From Metabacillus mangrovi (GTDB taxonomy: Bacteria > Bacillota > Bacilli > Bacillales > Bacillaceae), in contig NZ_WMIB01000006.1 of NCBI RefSeq assembly GCF_009711125.1, positions 1 to 64,000 on the forward strand: a stretch of 64,000 nt of DNA, in the 5' to 3' direction. Below, piece by piece: positions 18,366 to 27,395 of this stretch. The first letter of the stretch is position 1. Each line of letters begins with the position of its first letter. The notes beneath the pieces were generated by a model. That model made no database searches and had not been told where the DNA came from. It saw nothing but the letters and a program-made list of their open reading frames with translations. The position numbers and the translations under genes were made by a program.

Positions 18366-19547
18366 TTGAATTTCATTATTTCACTTGTCGGAATCGCTGT
18401 CGTTTTCGTTCTGGCTTATCTGGTCAGTAACAATAAAAAACAGATTAAGTACAAGCCGATTTTAATTATGCTCGTTTTACAGGTTGTTCTGACATTTATT
18501 CTTCTGAACACAGGAGTCGGATTATTTGTCATTGAAGGAATTTCGGCAACCTTTACAAAGCTGCTTGAATATGCGGCTGCAGGCATCAACTTCGTATTTG
18601 GGGGAATGGCCAACCCGGATGAAAACCCGCCGTTTTTCTTAACCGTTCTGCTGCCAATCGTTTTTATCTCCGCTTTGATCGGGATCGCGCAATATATTAA
18701 AGTATTGCCTTTTATCATCAAGTATCTGGGCCTTGTCCTTAGTAAAATTAACGGTCTTGGGAAGCTTGAATCCTTTAACGCTGTAGCTTCTGCTATCTTC
18801 GGGCAGTCTGAAGTATTCATTTCAGTTAAAAAACAGCTGGGCCATCTTCCTGATCACCGGTTATATACGCTTTGCACGTCTGCCATGTCCACCGTATCAG
18901 CTTCTATCCTCGGCGCTTATATGACGATGATTGATCCGAAATACGTGATTGTGGCTCTGGTCCTTAACCTGTTTGGAGGATTTATCATCGTCAATATCCT
19001 CAACCCTTACGAAGTAACGGAAGAAGAGGATTTTGTAGAAGTAGAGGAAGGCGAGAAACAAACCTTCTTCGAAATGCTCGGGGAATACATTATGGATGGG
19101 TTCAAAGTAGCCATTATTGTTGGTGCGATGCTGATCGGATTCGTCGCAATCATTGCTGCCATCAACGGATTGTTTGATATGATTTTCGGCATCACCTTCC
19201 AAACAATGCTCGGTTACGTATTTGCACCGTTCGCGTTTATCATCGGAATCCCAATGAACGAGGTGGTTCCAGCCGGTACAATCATGGCTACAAAGCTCGT
19301 TTCCAATGAATTCGTAGCGATGCTCGACCTGTCCAATATGAAAGGCCTTTCTGAGCGCACAACAGCTATCATTTCTGTGTTCCTTGTCTCCTTTGCGAAC
19401 TTCTCCTCCATCGGGATCATTACCGGTGCCGTAAAAGGACTGCATGAGCAAAAAGGAAATGTCGTCGCGCGCTTCGGCCTGAAGCTTCTTTTCGGAGCTA
19501 CACTTGTCAGCTTCCTGTCAGCAGCCATCGTGGGACTGTTAATATAA
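18366..19547 (+). CDS. concentrative nucleoside transporter, NupC/CNT family
   Basis: Cation-coupled nucleoside uptake protein of the cytoplasmic membrane, 393 residues with about 10 hydrophobic segments. Family-specific segments are GKLESFNAVASAIFGQSEVFI, the TVSASILGAYMTM stretch and the C-terminal VSFANFSSIGIITGAVKGL. The start is a TTG eight bases after AGGAGG; an in-frame ATG 45 bp earlier has no site. B. subtilis nupC and nupG have this architecture, but I cannot tell which one this is. Ends at a strong terminator. Confidence 0.9.
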   Translation: MNFIISLVGIAVVFVLAYLVSNNKKQIKYKPILIMLVLQVVLTFILLNTGVGLFVIEGISATFTKLLEYAAAGINFVFGGMANPDENPPFFLTVLLPIVFISALIGIAQYIKVLPFIIKYLGLVLSKINGLGKLESFNAVASAIFGQSEVFISVKKQLGHLPDHRLYTLCTSAMSTVSASILGAYMTMIDPKYVIVALVLNLFGGFIIVNILNPYEVTEEEDFVEVEEGEKQTFFEMLGEYIMDGFKVAIIVGAMLIGFVAIIAAINGLFDMIFGITFQTMLGYVFAPFAFIIGIPMNEVVPAGTIMATKLVSNEFVAMLDLSNMKGLSERTTAIISVFLVSFANFSSIGIITGAVKGLHEQKGNVVARFGLKLLFGATLVSFLSAAIVGLLI

Positions 19548-19550
19548 AGA

Positions 19551-19588
19551 AAAAGTGATGCGGGATTTAGACCGCATCACTTTTTTAT
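19551..19588 (+). terminator. terminator of the nucleoside transporter
   Basis: AAGTGATGCGG pairs with CCGCATCACTT, followed by TTTT. Confidence 0.9.
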
Positions 19589-19694
19589 TTCTCAACCTGC
19601 ATGTCGCCCTCACCAGACCCGTAGGTTCCCCTGTTTGATCTGGTCTAGTGTTTTCTGCCTCTCCGTTTTCGTTGACTTCTATTTGAAAGAAATT

Positions 19695-20477
19695 TTACTG
19701 TTCAGAACCTGAATTTTCCTTGCCAGTGTAGACATAGATGGCATCACGCAGAAATTGAGCAAGCCCCGGCTGCTTTTCATCGTAGTAAGCCTTGAAGCGC
19801 TCATCTGCCACATACATGTCTGCCAGACCACTGTGGGCCTCTTTGCTGTAGCTGTCCCAGTAAAAGCTCAGCCACTGCTTATGAAGATCCGCTGCCTTTT
19901 GTGATTCCGCACTGGATGGATCACCTGTTTTAAAAGCTTCCGCCAGGGCAACTTTAACCTGCTGTTCCAGTCCGGTGACTTCTTCATATTGTTCCTTTGT
20001 CATGTTCTGCAGATTCTGATTGGAGCGGTCAATCGTATCTTCCCCATATTTTGCGCGGATTTCCTCTCCATACTTCGCTTCATTTTCCTCAACCATCTTT
20101 CGCTTAAACCCTTCGAATTTTTCCTGATCGGACATCTGTGTTCTCCCTTCTGCAGCTGAAATGGTTTTCTCTACATTCGCAATGAGCAGATCCAGCTGCT
20201 TTCGTTTTTCCAGGAGCTTCCGGCGATGCTGGATAAGAGCTTGAGCTCCGCTGAATTGCGGGTCTGAGAGGATTTCCTGAACCTGTTCAAGACCCACTCC
20301 AAGTTCTCTGTAAAAGAGAATCTGCTGCAGGCGGTCCACCTCTGATTTTCCATAAATGCGGTAGCCCGATGAATTGATCCTGGCCGGCTTCAGAATGCCA
20401 ATCTCATCGTAATACCTCAACGTTCTCGGTGTAACCCCTGCTAATTCAGCGAGCTTTTGCACGGTATATTCCATCAT
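19695..20477 (-). CDS. MerR-family regulator with TipAS-like domain
   Basis: About 260 residues. The N-terminal MerR winged helix is clear (YTVQKLAELAGVTPRTLRYYDEIGIL, SSGYRIYGKSEVDRLQQIL), followed by a dimerisation helix (~75-115). The C-terminal half is a helical TipAS/antibiotic-recognition type domain (EVTGLEQQVKVALAEAFKTG, HKQWLSFYWDSYSKEAH, FKAYYDEKQPG). Mta of B. subtilis and TipAL share this layout and activate drug-efflux genes. AGGAGG lies 5 and 8 bases before two adjacent ATGs; either can start. No target gene is adjacent. Confidence 0.85.
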   Translation of the reverse strand: MMEYTVQKLAELAGVTPRTLRYYDEIGILKPARINSSGYRIYGKSEVDRLQQILFYRELGVGLEQVQEILSDPQFSGAQALIQHRRKLLEKRKQLDLLIANVEKTISAAEGRTQMSDQEKFEGFKRKMVEENEAKYGEEIRAKYGEDTIDRSNQNLQNMTKEQYEEVTGLEQQVKVALAEAFKTGDPSSAESQKAADLHKQWLSFYWDSYSKEAHSGLADMYVADERFKAYYDEKQPGLAQFLRDAIYVYTGKENSGSEQ

Positions 20478-20622
20478 GTTCACCTCCTGGTAAAATCAGA
20501 TTACACCTTTACGCAGCGTGAAGGTCAATGGGGGAAAGCGGATTTTTTTAATACTGTTTTTCTTTGATTAAAGGGGCCGCTGATATAAATTTTACCTAAC
20601 GGTCTAATCCTTCAGGTAGAAC

Positions 20623-21075
20623 CTATAAATCTTGAGATAAACGAATCATATCCCTGCACTGAATCCCATTTTCAAAAATGTCTTCTGGGTAATGCCTGAC
20701 GAAAAAGTCCATATCAACGCCAACGATTCGAAAGCCGCACTTTTGATAAAGAGCCAGTTGCCCTATGCCTGAATTTCCCGTTCCAACTTCAATCGTTTTA
20801 TAGCCTCTTTTCTTAGCTTCCTCAATTGCATCCTTTACAAGCCGTTTTCCTATACCCTTACCATGTTGTTCTTCTATCACTGCAACATTAACAAGTTCAA
20901 CTGTTCCTGGTCTGGTTGGCAGTAATACATAAACACCAATTATTTGCTGTTCGTTTTCAGCTATAAAACAGTCTCCTCTATTCCTATATTCCTCAACACT
21001 CTCTCTTGAAGGGTCTGCTAATAACAATAATTCCATTGGAAGTTCTTCACCTTTAGTAAGTTCCCTACTAACCAT
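20623..21075 (-). CDS. GNAT-family N-acetyltransferase
   Basis: A 150-residue acetyl-CoA-dependent acetyltransferase. The acetyl-CoA loop is VIEEQHGKGIGKRLVKDAIEEAKKRG (Q/R-x-x-G-x-G/A form), preceded by strand VELVNVAV and followed by GQLALYQKCGFRIVGVD. It resembles the YvbK-type group, whose substrate is unknown. The ATG five bases after GGGAGG is preferred; another ATG lies 15 bp upstream. Confidence 0.8.
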   Translation of the reverse strand: MVSRELTKGEELPMELLLLADPSRESVEEYRNRGDCFIAENEQQIIGVYVLLPTRPGTVELVNVAVIEEQHGKGIGKRLVKDAIEEAKKRGYKTIEVGTGNSGIGQLALYQKCGFRIVGVDMDFFVRHYPEDIFENGIQCRDMIRLSQDL

Positions 21076-21236
21076 TTTGACCTCCCTCATTAACCTCAGT
21101 TATTCAATTCCAGATCATTTTCTCATGCTGAGTTCCCCGTGCGGATAAATTTCAAAGTGTTTGATCATTACCTGTTCTGGCATCGTTTCCTAAACAAGAT
21201 AATGCCCTCTCAAGAACGTGTTCTCACTACTGTAAA

Positions 21237-21264
21237 CAAAAGCCCGGCTTTTTAAGCCGAGCCT
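21237..21264 (-). terminator. terminator after the 50-residue membrane protein
   Basis: On the minus strand AGGCTCGGC pairs with GCCGGGCTT across TTAAAAA, then TTTG. Confidence 0.75.
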
Positions 21265-21285
21265 AATAACCTATTTCCTTGACGA

Positions 21286-21438
21286 TTATCCTGATCCTCT
21301 ATCTATCTTTTCTTCAATTCTATCTAATTGTTCATTCCTCTTCTTAGAAGAACGAACAACAATGATAATAGTGACAATGATTGCAATAGGAATTAAAAGT
21401 GCAAATAACTGAAAAACAATATCACCTATGTTCAACAT
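21286..21438 (-). CDS. small single-span membrane protein (50 residues)
   Basis: Starts MLNIGDIVFQLFALLIPIAI and carries one long hydrophobic helix (residues ~7-28), then a charged tail RSSKKRNEQLDRIEEKIDRG that can form a short coiled coil. AAGAGGTG precedes the ATG and a terminator follows. It resembles DUF4083-type short proteins of Bacillus; no function is known. Confidence 0.75.
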   Translation of the reverse strand: MLNIGDIVFQLFALLIPIAIIVTIIIVVRSSKKRNEQLDRIEEKIDRGSG

Positions 21439-21481
21439 TTAGTTCACCTCTTTTTTGAAATATTATAGAAGATATCCATTT

Positions 21482-21661
21482 TTATTGCTGTGCCTTCGAA
21501 TTTTTTTGTTTTCCTGCAAACAATGCGGAACATAGAAGGAATACGATCCCTAAACCAGCTCCCGCAATCATTGAATAATCAAAGGTATCCTTTAATGCTA
21601 AACCACCCGTAATGGATGCGGCAAAAAACATAAGAAACATGACTGTATAATTTTTCTTCAT
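21482..21661 (-). CDS. small two-span membrane protein (59 residues)
   Basis: Begins MKKNYTVMFLMFFAASITGG with two predicted transmembrane helices (~6-23 and ~31-49) and a lysine-rich tail. AAAGGAGG lies ten bases before the ATG. Probably cotranscribed with the neighbouring 50-residue membrane protein downstream. Function unknown. Confidence 0.7.
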   Translation of the reverse strand: MKKNYTVMFLMFFAASITGGLALKDTFDYSMIAGAGLGIVFLLCSALFAGKQKNSKAQQ

Positions 21662-21715
21662 TTTCTCAGGCCTCCTTTACTCCCCAAAAAAGCATTTATG
21701 TACACCTTGATGGCT

Positions 21716-22354
21716 TCATCTGTCAGTAAATTTATTCACTGCAGGTGCTGAAGCCCGGATCGTTCCACTGACTCCTCTCTCCTCCAGCAAATCGGTTATT
21801 TTCTTCAAATGCTTTTCATCCTCAATGACCACATATCGCGAGTAGTGCCACTGGTTACGGTACCGGAAAGTCAGTTTATACGCTTTATTCAGTCTTGAGT
21901 TTAGCCCGTATAAAGAATGAGACAAAGTAATGCGTTCCGCTTCAAAATCCTTGATTTGATGGAAGCTGTAAAGCTTTCCATCTATGATGCATCCTTTTTC
22001 AAGAATAAAAAGGTTTCCCTGATGTTTAATCAGATTAAACAGCCCAGCGAATACATTCAGCAGCAGAAGAACGTTGTATTCTGCATCCGAAACAAGAATG
22101 ACCGCTGATGCTCCGGCAAATACCAAAAGGAGACCGGGCGTCCCCCATTTCACAAGCTGATACGATCTTGTTTCTTTGGAGATCGGCTCCATTTCCTTCC
22201 ACTCTGAAGGAACGAGAGTTGAACTGAACTCTTCTTTTGTTTGCGGATAGATTGCTTTACGCGAAAGGTCAGCCGCTTTCATGATGTTTTTGCGATGCTG
22301 CAGCAGGTAATAGGATCCTCCAGCGAACGCCAGAAGAATCAGTGTTTCTAGCAT
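21716..22354 (-). CDS. membrane protein of unknown function (212 residues)
   Basis: Not recognised. One hydrophobic helix at the very N-terminus (LETLILLAFAGGSYYLL) and two more at ~72-88 and ~92-108. These are followed by a soluble C-terminal part that looks like a small beta domain (GCIIDGKLYSFHQIKDFEAERI, YKLTFRYRNQWHYSRYVVIEDE), reminiscent of bacterial PH-like domains. GGGAGG nine bases before the ATG. Possibly in one transcript with the two small membrane proteins downstream. Confidence 0.65.
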   Translation of the reverse strand: MLETLILLAFAGGSYYLLQHRKNIMKAADLSRKAIYPQTKEEFSSTLVPSEWKEMEPISKETRSYQLVKWGTPGLLLVFAGASAVILVSDAEYNVLLLLNVFAGLFNLIKHQGNLFILEKGCIIDGKLYSFHQIKDFEAERITLSHSLYGLNSRLNKAYKLTFRYRNQWHYSRYVVIEDEKHLKKITDLLEERGVSGTIRASAPAVNKFTDR

Positions 22355-22610
22355 AACTGCATTCCTCCCTTCTCTTTTCTACGTTTACAGACCGTCTAAC
22401 GTTTCTCTTTTTTAAAAATTTATGGTTCATATTGGAAAGAAATATTGGGATTACACGTTTAAATCATCCTGTATCCGATTTGCAAACCGTGGTATAATCA
22501 CTTTCGTTGCCAACGGCCCCGGCTTTCATGAGAGTTGAAAGTCACAAGATGGCGAAACCGGAAAAACAGCCGGCAGAAGCCAAATATAAAATAAAGAGAG
22601 GCGTTTCCAT

Positions 22611-24074
22611 TTGGAACAGACAATTAAACAGCAGTGGTTTGGAAATGTACGCGGGGATATCCTGTCAGGGATTGTGGTGGCTCTTGCCTTAATTCCAGAA
22701 GCCATTGCCTTTTCCATCATTGCAGGCGTTGACCCGATGGTGGGTCTTTATGCTTCCTTCTGCATAGCGGTGGTGATTGCTTTTACGGGAGGCAGACCTG
22801 GCATGATTTCAGCTGCTACCGGCGCAATGGCGCTGGTCATGGGCTCACTTGTCGCCGATCACGGCCTGCAGTATCTGCTTGCGGCTACTATTCTTACAGG
22901 GGTTATTCAAATTGTTCTCGGAGTCCTAAAATTCGGACATCTGATGAAATTTATCCCCCGCCCGGTGATGATCGGCTTTGTGAATGTATTGGCCATCTTG
23001 ATTTTCACTTCCCAGCTTCCACACTTTGCTGGAGAATCGTGGCAGATGTATGCACTGACCGCCGGAGCGCTTGCAGTGATCTACTTGTTGCCAAGAGTGA
23101 CGAAAGCGGTCCCTTCTCCGCTAGTCGCCATTGTTGTTATTACGATTGTTGCCATTTTTACAGGGGCAGGAGTGCGGACGGTCGGAGATATGGGAGAGCT
23201 GTCACAATCGCTTCCTGTGTTCATGCTGCCTGATATCCCATTTACCTTTGAAACACTGGAAATCATTTTCCCCTATTCCATTGCTCTCGCATTTGTCGGA
23301 CTCCTTGAGTCTCTGCTTACTGCGCAAATTGTCGATGATATGACAGATACGCACAGCAACAAGAATAGGGAAGCAAGAGGACAGGGGATCGCCAACATTA
23401 CAGCTGGTTTATTCGGCGGAATGGCAGGCTGTGCCATGATCGGCCAGTCCGTCATTAACGTTAAATCGGGTGGACGCGGAAGACTTTCCACTCTTGTAGC
23501 CGGCGTTTTCCTTCTCGTTCTGATTGTTTTGCTTAATGATCTGCTCATCCAAATCCCAATGGCTGCTTTAGTCGGGGTTATGATCATGGTCTCTATTGGC
23601 ACCTTTGACTGGTCCTCACTCACCAGGCTTCATAAAGTTCCTTTGACAGATACGGCTGTAATGGCTGTGACCGTTGGTACAGTTGTCCTGACACATGACT
23701 TGTCAAAGGGGGTGCTTGCAGGTGTGTTACTGAGCGCCATTTTTTTCGCAGGCCAGCTTTCAAAAGTTCAGACAGCAGTGAAGGAAGAAAAATCCACAAA
23801 GACATATAAAGTAACCGGTCAGCTGTTTTTCGCCTCCGTTACCGATTTTGTTCAGCAAATAGATTTTACCGACAAAGACAAAACGATTTCGCTGGATCTG
23901 ACCGATGCACATATCTGGGATGATTCCGGTGTAGGGGCTATCGATAAAATTGTTCTTAAGCTCAGGCAAAATCACAATCAGGTGGAAGTCACAGGATTAA
24001 ATGCCAAAAGCTCAGAGCTTATTCAAAAAACAGCCGTCTATCACCGTCCTGATTCAAAGGCAGCAAATCATTGA
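22611..24074 (+). CDS. SulP-family anion transporter with STAS domain (YbaR-like)
   Basis: A 487-residue inner-membrane transporter. The N-terminal ~380 residues have the SulP membrane fold ([50 protein letters not shown]). Residues ~395-480 form a cytoplasmic STAS domain ([24 protein letters not shown]). SulP proteins move sulfate, bicarbonate or similar anions; closeness to B. subtilis YbaR gives no firm substrate. The start appears to be TTG after AGAGAGG; an alternative ATG with a good site is not visible. Ends at a strong terminator. Confidence 0.88.
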   Translation: MEQTIKQQWFGNVRGDILSGIVVALALIPEAIAFSIIAGVDPMVGLYASFCIAVVIAFTGGRPGMISAATGAMALVMGSLVADHGLQYLLAATILTGVIQIVLGVLKFGHLMKFIPRPVMIGFVNVLAILIFTSQLPHFAGESWQMYALTAGALAVIYLLPRVTKAVPSPLVAIVVITIVAIFTGAGVRTVGDMGELSQSLPVFMLPDIPFTFETLEIIFPYSIALAFVGLLESLLTAQIVDDMTDTHSNKNREARGQGIANITAGLFGGMAGCAMIGQSVINVKSGGRGRLSTLVAGVFLLVLIVLLNDLLIQIPMAALVGVMIMVSIGTFDWSSLTRLHKVPLTDTAVMAVTVGTVVLTHDLSKGVLAGVLLSAIFFAGQLSKVQTAVKEEKSTKTYKVTGQLFFASVTDFVQQIDFTDKDKTISLDLTDAHIWDDSGVGAIDKIVLKLRQNHNQVEVTGLNAKSSELIQKTAVYHRPDSKAANH

Positions 24075-24083
24075 GGAAAGTGG

Positions 24084-24106
24084 AACCGGCCGGCTGGCCG
24101 GTTTTT
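24084..24106 (+). terminator. terminator of the SulP gene
   Basis: AACCGGCC pairs with GGCCGGTT, followed by TTTTT. Confidence 0.85.
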
Positions 24107-24126
24107 GCATATTCATTCATCTAATC

Positions 24127-24687
24127 TTAAATAGACAAATCAAACACCATCTTTTTTCCGGACGGTTTCCCAAAGAAAGGATCCTCCGTTTCTGTAAAGA
24201 GCAAAGATATTCCCCTCAAATCATCCGGAAGTGCAGGAGATACAATAAATCGATGGGTATAAGTTCCATCTCCCCCGCCTCCTCCTTCAAAACGGCAGCT
24301 GAATCGTTCATCGATTTGCATGGAAAAGTGGTCGATACCTTTTAGATGCTGATGATCTTCTTCCTCCCAATCTGCATGAAGAAAAACTGTGCTCGCATTC
24401 TCGAATTGCCTTATGTACGTTATCGTATAAAAGCTTCCTCCTGCCTCTGCAGTTTTCATAACAGGAAGCAGTTTCCTGAATCCTTCAGGCTCCACTTTCT
24501 CTTGATACTGTTCTTCGTTCTCCAAAGCAAGGAAAACTGCCTCCAGCATCTCCTGCTCCAGCCCGAATTCCTGAGCCCATCTGCTAAAGTCTTCATCTGA
24601 AGGCATATGGAATGTACCTGCAGCTGCTTCTTTGCGCAGCCCGATGAAGCGGCATATTTCCCGGCTGATTTCATTAAGGCTTGTCAT
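24127..24687 (-). CDS. hypothetical protein (186 residues)
   Basis: Soluble protein, not recognised. The N-terminal half is helical and acidic (SDEDFSRWAQEFGLEQEMLEAVFLALENEE). The C-terminal half is beta-like, with a five-glycine loop (FEGGGGGDGTYTHRFIVSP). No signal peptide. GGGGAGAGG just upstream of the ATG supports expression. Converges with the SulP gene. Confidence 0.6.
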   Translation of the reverse strand: MTSLNEISREICRFIGLRKEAAAGTFHMPSDEDFSRWAQEFGLEQEMLEAVFLALENEEQYQEKVEPEGFRKLLPVMKTAEAGGSFYTITYIRQFENASTVFLHADWEEEDHQHLKGIDHFSMQIDERFSCRFEGGGGGDGTYTHRFIVSPALPDDLRGISLLFTETEDPFFGKPSGKKMVFDLSI

Positions 24688-24826
24688 ATGACCTCTCCCC
24701 TATTTATAAGAATCTCTCTATCATTTCCCCTTCCCTTCCAATTATCCTTTTCTTTTCTGCTAAAATTCAAGATGGTTATTCACTGCCTGAATGGGCTAAT
24801 TATCTAATAAACCGAGGTGAGGAAAA

Positions 24827-24991
24827 ATGTTCCGATGGTATGTGCCATTTATCTTTTCTCCGATTGTTGCATTGCTGTCTTATTTTCTAGGGGAAGACCA
24901 GCCTTGGACTGTGATGACAGGAAGCTTCATAGGAGCCTTTCTAGTTATAGCAACAGTAAGGTTATCAGGAGTTTTAAAAGACAAATCATAA
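24827..24991 (+). CDS. small two-span membrane protein (54 residues)
   Basis: Begins MFRWYVPFIFSPIVALLSYF, with helices ~4-21 and ~28-46 and the basic end LSGVLKDKS. GAGGTGAGG lies just before the ATG. It is about 80 bp ahead of modA on the same strand and could share its transcript. Function unknown. Confidence 0.65.
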   Translation: MFRWYVPFIFSPIVALLSYFLGEDQPWTVMTGSFIGAFLVIATVRLSGVLKDKS

Positions 24992-25072
24992 CTCCGGTAC
25001 CGGGTTTTACTCAGCATCACAACTTTATGTATACTAAAACAGATATCACTTAACAGAAGAGAGAGATGCAGG

Positions 25073-25825
25073 TTGAGTAAAATCCCTATTATTCTATTAT
25101 GGTTTGTCCTATTAACTGCTGGGTGTTCAGCGGCTGAGAGCAAGGAAAAGGAGCTGACTGTTTCCGCAGCAGCAAGCCTGCAGGATGCGTTAAAAGAAAT
25201 CAGGACTTCTTTTGAAAAAGAACATCCTGCTATTCATATCCAATTTAATTTCGGATCTTCAGGTGCCCTTCAGCAGCAGATTTCCCAGGGAGCCCCTGCT
25301 GATCTCTACATATCAGCTGCGGAAGAACAATTTGACCGCCTCGTGCAGCAGGGACTCATGCTTGATAAAGGGACCATTCTGGCAGGGAACGAACTGGTTC
25401 TCGCAGTGCCTAAAGACTCCCCAATACAATCTTTTCAAGACCTGAGCAAAGCAAAACGGATTTCGATCGGAACACCCGAGACCGTACCCGCTGGCCGCTA
25501 TGCCAAAGAAAGCTTGGAAAACCAGAATGTGTGGAGTGCTGCAGAAGAAAAAATCGTCTATGCAAAGGATGTCCGTCAAGTGCTTACCTATGTGGAAACA
25601 GGAAATGTGGATGCCGGAATCGTCTACAAAACCGATGTCCTGTCCACCTCAAATATGGAAATAGCAGATACGGCCGGCCAAAAAACGCATTCCCCGATTC
25701 TTTATCCGGCGGGGATTGTGAAGAACACAGCCCACCTCCGGGAAGCAAAACTTTTCTATACGTTTCTCCAATCGGACTCTTCTAAGAGGATTTTGGAAGA
25801 ATACGGATTTAAAGGTTTGAACTAG
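25073..25825 (+). CDS. modA: molybdate ABC transporter substrate-binding lipoprotein
   Basis: Captures molybdate (or tungstate) outside the membrane; 250 residues. The lipobox LLTAGC places the lipid-modified cysteine near residue 18. Binding-protein motifs are LTVSAAASLQDALKEI, FNFGSSGALQQQISQGAPADLY, GNELVLAVPKDSPI and YVETGNVDAGIVYKTD. TTG start with GAGAG upstream. Its TAG stop overlaps the modB GTG (TAGTG). The ATPase partner is not encoded nearby. Confidence 0.9.
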   Translation: MSKIPIILLWFVLLTAGCSAAESKEKELTVSAAASLQDALKEIRTSFEKEHPAIHIQFNFGSSGALQQQISQGAPADLYISAAEEQFDRLVQQGLMLDKGTILAGNELVLAVPKDSPIQSFQDLSKAKRISIGTPETVPAGRYAKESLENQNVWSAAEEKIVYAKDVRQVLTYVETGNVDAGIVYKTDVLSTSNMEIADTAGQKTHSPILYPAGIVKNTAHLREAKLFYTFLQSDSSKRILEEYGFKGLN

Positions 25826-26481
25826 TGGGTGCAGAATTTTGGGATCCGCTAATGCTTTCGCTGGAGGTAGCTTTCGTATCAGGCTTAGCTGTGCTCGCGG
25901 CTGGCATTTTTCTCGGAAGGCTGATGGCGAACCAGTCCTTCAAAGGAAAAACCTTCATTGAAACGCTGTTTCTACTGCCGCTCGTCCTGCCGCCAACCGT
26001 AACGGGGTTTCTGCTGATTGTGATCTTCGGCAGAAACAGCCCCGCAGGCCAATGGGTGGAATGGGTGTTTCATCAGTCCGTTATGTTTACGTGGTGGGCG
26101 GCCGTCATCGCATCAGCAGTCGTCGCCTTCCCGCTTATGTATCAGTCAGCCAAAACCGGATTTGAAGCGATTGATGAAGAAATCACCGGAGCCGCCAAAG
26201 TCGACGGAGCAAATAGCAGGCAACTATTCCTGTTCATCTCGATCCCCCTCGCGTTAAAAGCCATCATCACCGGAGCCATCCTCAGCTTCGCCAGGGCACT
26301 CGGCGAGTTCGGGGCGACCCTGATGTTTGCAGGCAACATCCCCGGCAAAACCCAAACCGCCCCCACAGCCATCTATATCGCCCTCGACTCCGGAAACATG
26401 CAGCTCGCCTGGCTCCTCGTCGCCAGCATGATCGGCATCTCGTTTCTCATGCTGCTGGCTGTGAGCAGGATAAGGGGATAG
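25825..26481 (+). CDS. modB: molybdate ABC transporter permease
   Basis: Membrane channel of the molybdate importer; 218 residues with about five helices and the binding-protein-dependent transport loop EEITGAAKVDGANSRQLFLFISIPLALK, the site where the ATPase docks. Other family segments: LLPLVLPPTVTGFLLIVIFGR, ALGEFGATLMFAGNIPGKTQT. GTG start overlaps the modA stop, implying coupled translation. No modC follows; the next gene lies inside a mobile element. Confidence 0.92.
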   Translation: MGAEFWDPLMLSLEVAFVSGLAVLAAGIFLGRLMANQSFKGKTFIETLFLLPLVLPPTVTGFLLIVIFGRNSPAGQWVEWVFHQSVMFTWWAAVIASAVVAFPLMYQSAKTGFEAIDEEITGAAKVDGANSRQLFLFISIPLALKAIITGAILSFARALGEFGATLMFAGNIPGKTQTAPTAIYIALDSGNMQLAWLLVASMIGISFLMLLAVSRIRG

Positions 26482-26676
26482 ACGCGGGATTCGGGTGAGC
26501 GGATTAAGAGGTGAAGGCCAGTGGCCGGGATATATGATTAGGGGATGACTGTTTGATTCAGGGGGCATGGACCGGCTGGCGGCGCCGCATCCTGATTCGG
26601 AGTTCATAGGTGGGGCGCGAAGTTCTCGATTCAGAGTTAAAAGGCCGGCTGGCGGGGCACGGGAGCCAGGTCCTCT
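26482..26676. other. GC-rich spacer with degenerate GATTC-type motifs
   Basis: After modB comes a GC-rich stretch in which GATTCGGG/GATTCAGGG-like words recur at 26488, 26555, 26594 and 26628, together with repeated GGCCGGCTGGCGG blocks. No ribosome binding site or plausible gene. It ends at the insertion point of the IS1595-type element. If a modC once stood here, nothing recognisable remains. Confidence 0.5.
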
Positions 26677-26684
26677 TTAATTAA

Positions 26685-26709
26685 GGCTCTTTTCGTAAAG
26701 ATTGTTGCT
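26685..26709 (+). repeat. left terminal inverted repeat of the IS1595-type element
   Basis: GGCTCTTTTCG-TAA-AGATTGTTGCT; differs from the right end at two positions. Confidence 0.88.
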
Positions 26710-26820
26710 TTCAATAATACAAGGATAAATTTACTTTTTATGGTACTATTGTTATAGGAGATACCCAGCTAAAGAATAGGGATATCGAAATTTCTAATCG
26801 AGTAAATGAGGTGCAGTTCT

Positions 26821-27333
26821 ATGGAATTTAAGATAGAAAAATTAAAGGGTTTTAGCCCCCAAATAGGTCATCTTGTCTCACAAATGAACTATGCTAGAAA
26901 AACAACTTTAGAAGCTGTATTTGGCTTAACTACTGCCGAATTAGATTATTTACCTAGCAAGGAAAGTAATAGTATCGGTTCCCTTTTATTACATATGGCT
27001 GCTGTTGAAAAAGGGTTTCAAATAGAGATTTTTGATGGAAGGAAACCGAATGAGCAAGAGATGGAGGAATGGGGTGCACCATACAGTCTAGGAGATAAAG
27101 GAAGAGCACATATCAAAGGACGTCCCTTAGAGTTTTATTTAGCCAAACTAGAAGAAGTGAGAAGCAGAACCTTAAGAGAGTTTGCTAATCTAGATGATGA
27201 TTGGTTGTATGAAAACAGAATATGGGATAACCACCCATCTAATAACTATTTCATCTGGTTTCACGTATTTGAAGATGAAATTAACCATAGAGGTCAAATA
27301 AGAATTATTAGAAAAATGTTGTCTCAGAATTAA
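26821..27333 (+). CDS. DinB/DUF664-family protein carried by the IS element
   Basis: A 170-residue four-helix-bundle protein. The DinB metal-binding histidines are visible: His58 in SIGSLLLHMAAVE, and His148 and His156 in FHVFEDEINHRGQI. Some members of the superfamily are thiol transferases (bacillithiol, mycothiol), others have no known role. The chosen ATG follows GAGGTG by seven bases; an ATG 15 bp earlier overlaps that site. Its position between the inverted repeats makes it a passenger gene, probably travelling with the transposase. Confidence 0.82.
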   Translation: MEFKIEKLKGFSPQIGHLVSQMNYARKTTLEAVFGLTTAELDYLPSKESNSIGSLLLHMAAVEKGFQIEIFDGRKPNEQEMEEWGAPYSLGDKGRAHIKGRPLEFYLAKLEEVRSRTLREFANLDDDWLYENRIWDNHPSNNYFIWFHVFEDEINHRGQIRIIRKMLSQN

Positions 27334-27366
27334 AGGATTTGCTGTCCTAAACTGAATAACAATTAG

Positions 27367-27395
27367 AGCCGTTCCCAAAAGAATGGCTTTTTTTT
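27367..27395 (+). terminator. terminator between the passenger and transposase genes
   Basis: AGCCGTTC pairs with GAATGGCT across CCAAAA, followed by seven or more T. It overlaps the transposase stop codon on the other strand. Confidence 0.85.

Noticed and set aside
18897-19451. 184-codon frame opposite the nucleoside transporter
   Set aside because: Antisense to a conserved membrane protein, charged nonsense composition (many H, D, N) and no initiation signal.
22500-22610. Possible riboswitch before the SulP gene (CCGG...CTTTC/GAAAG...CCGG)
   Set aside because: Some pairing is visible but it matches no riboswitch class I know, and the stems are short; not enough to call an RNA element.
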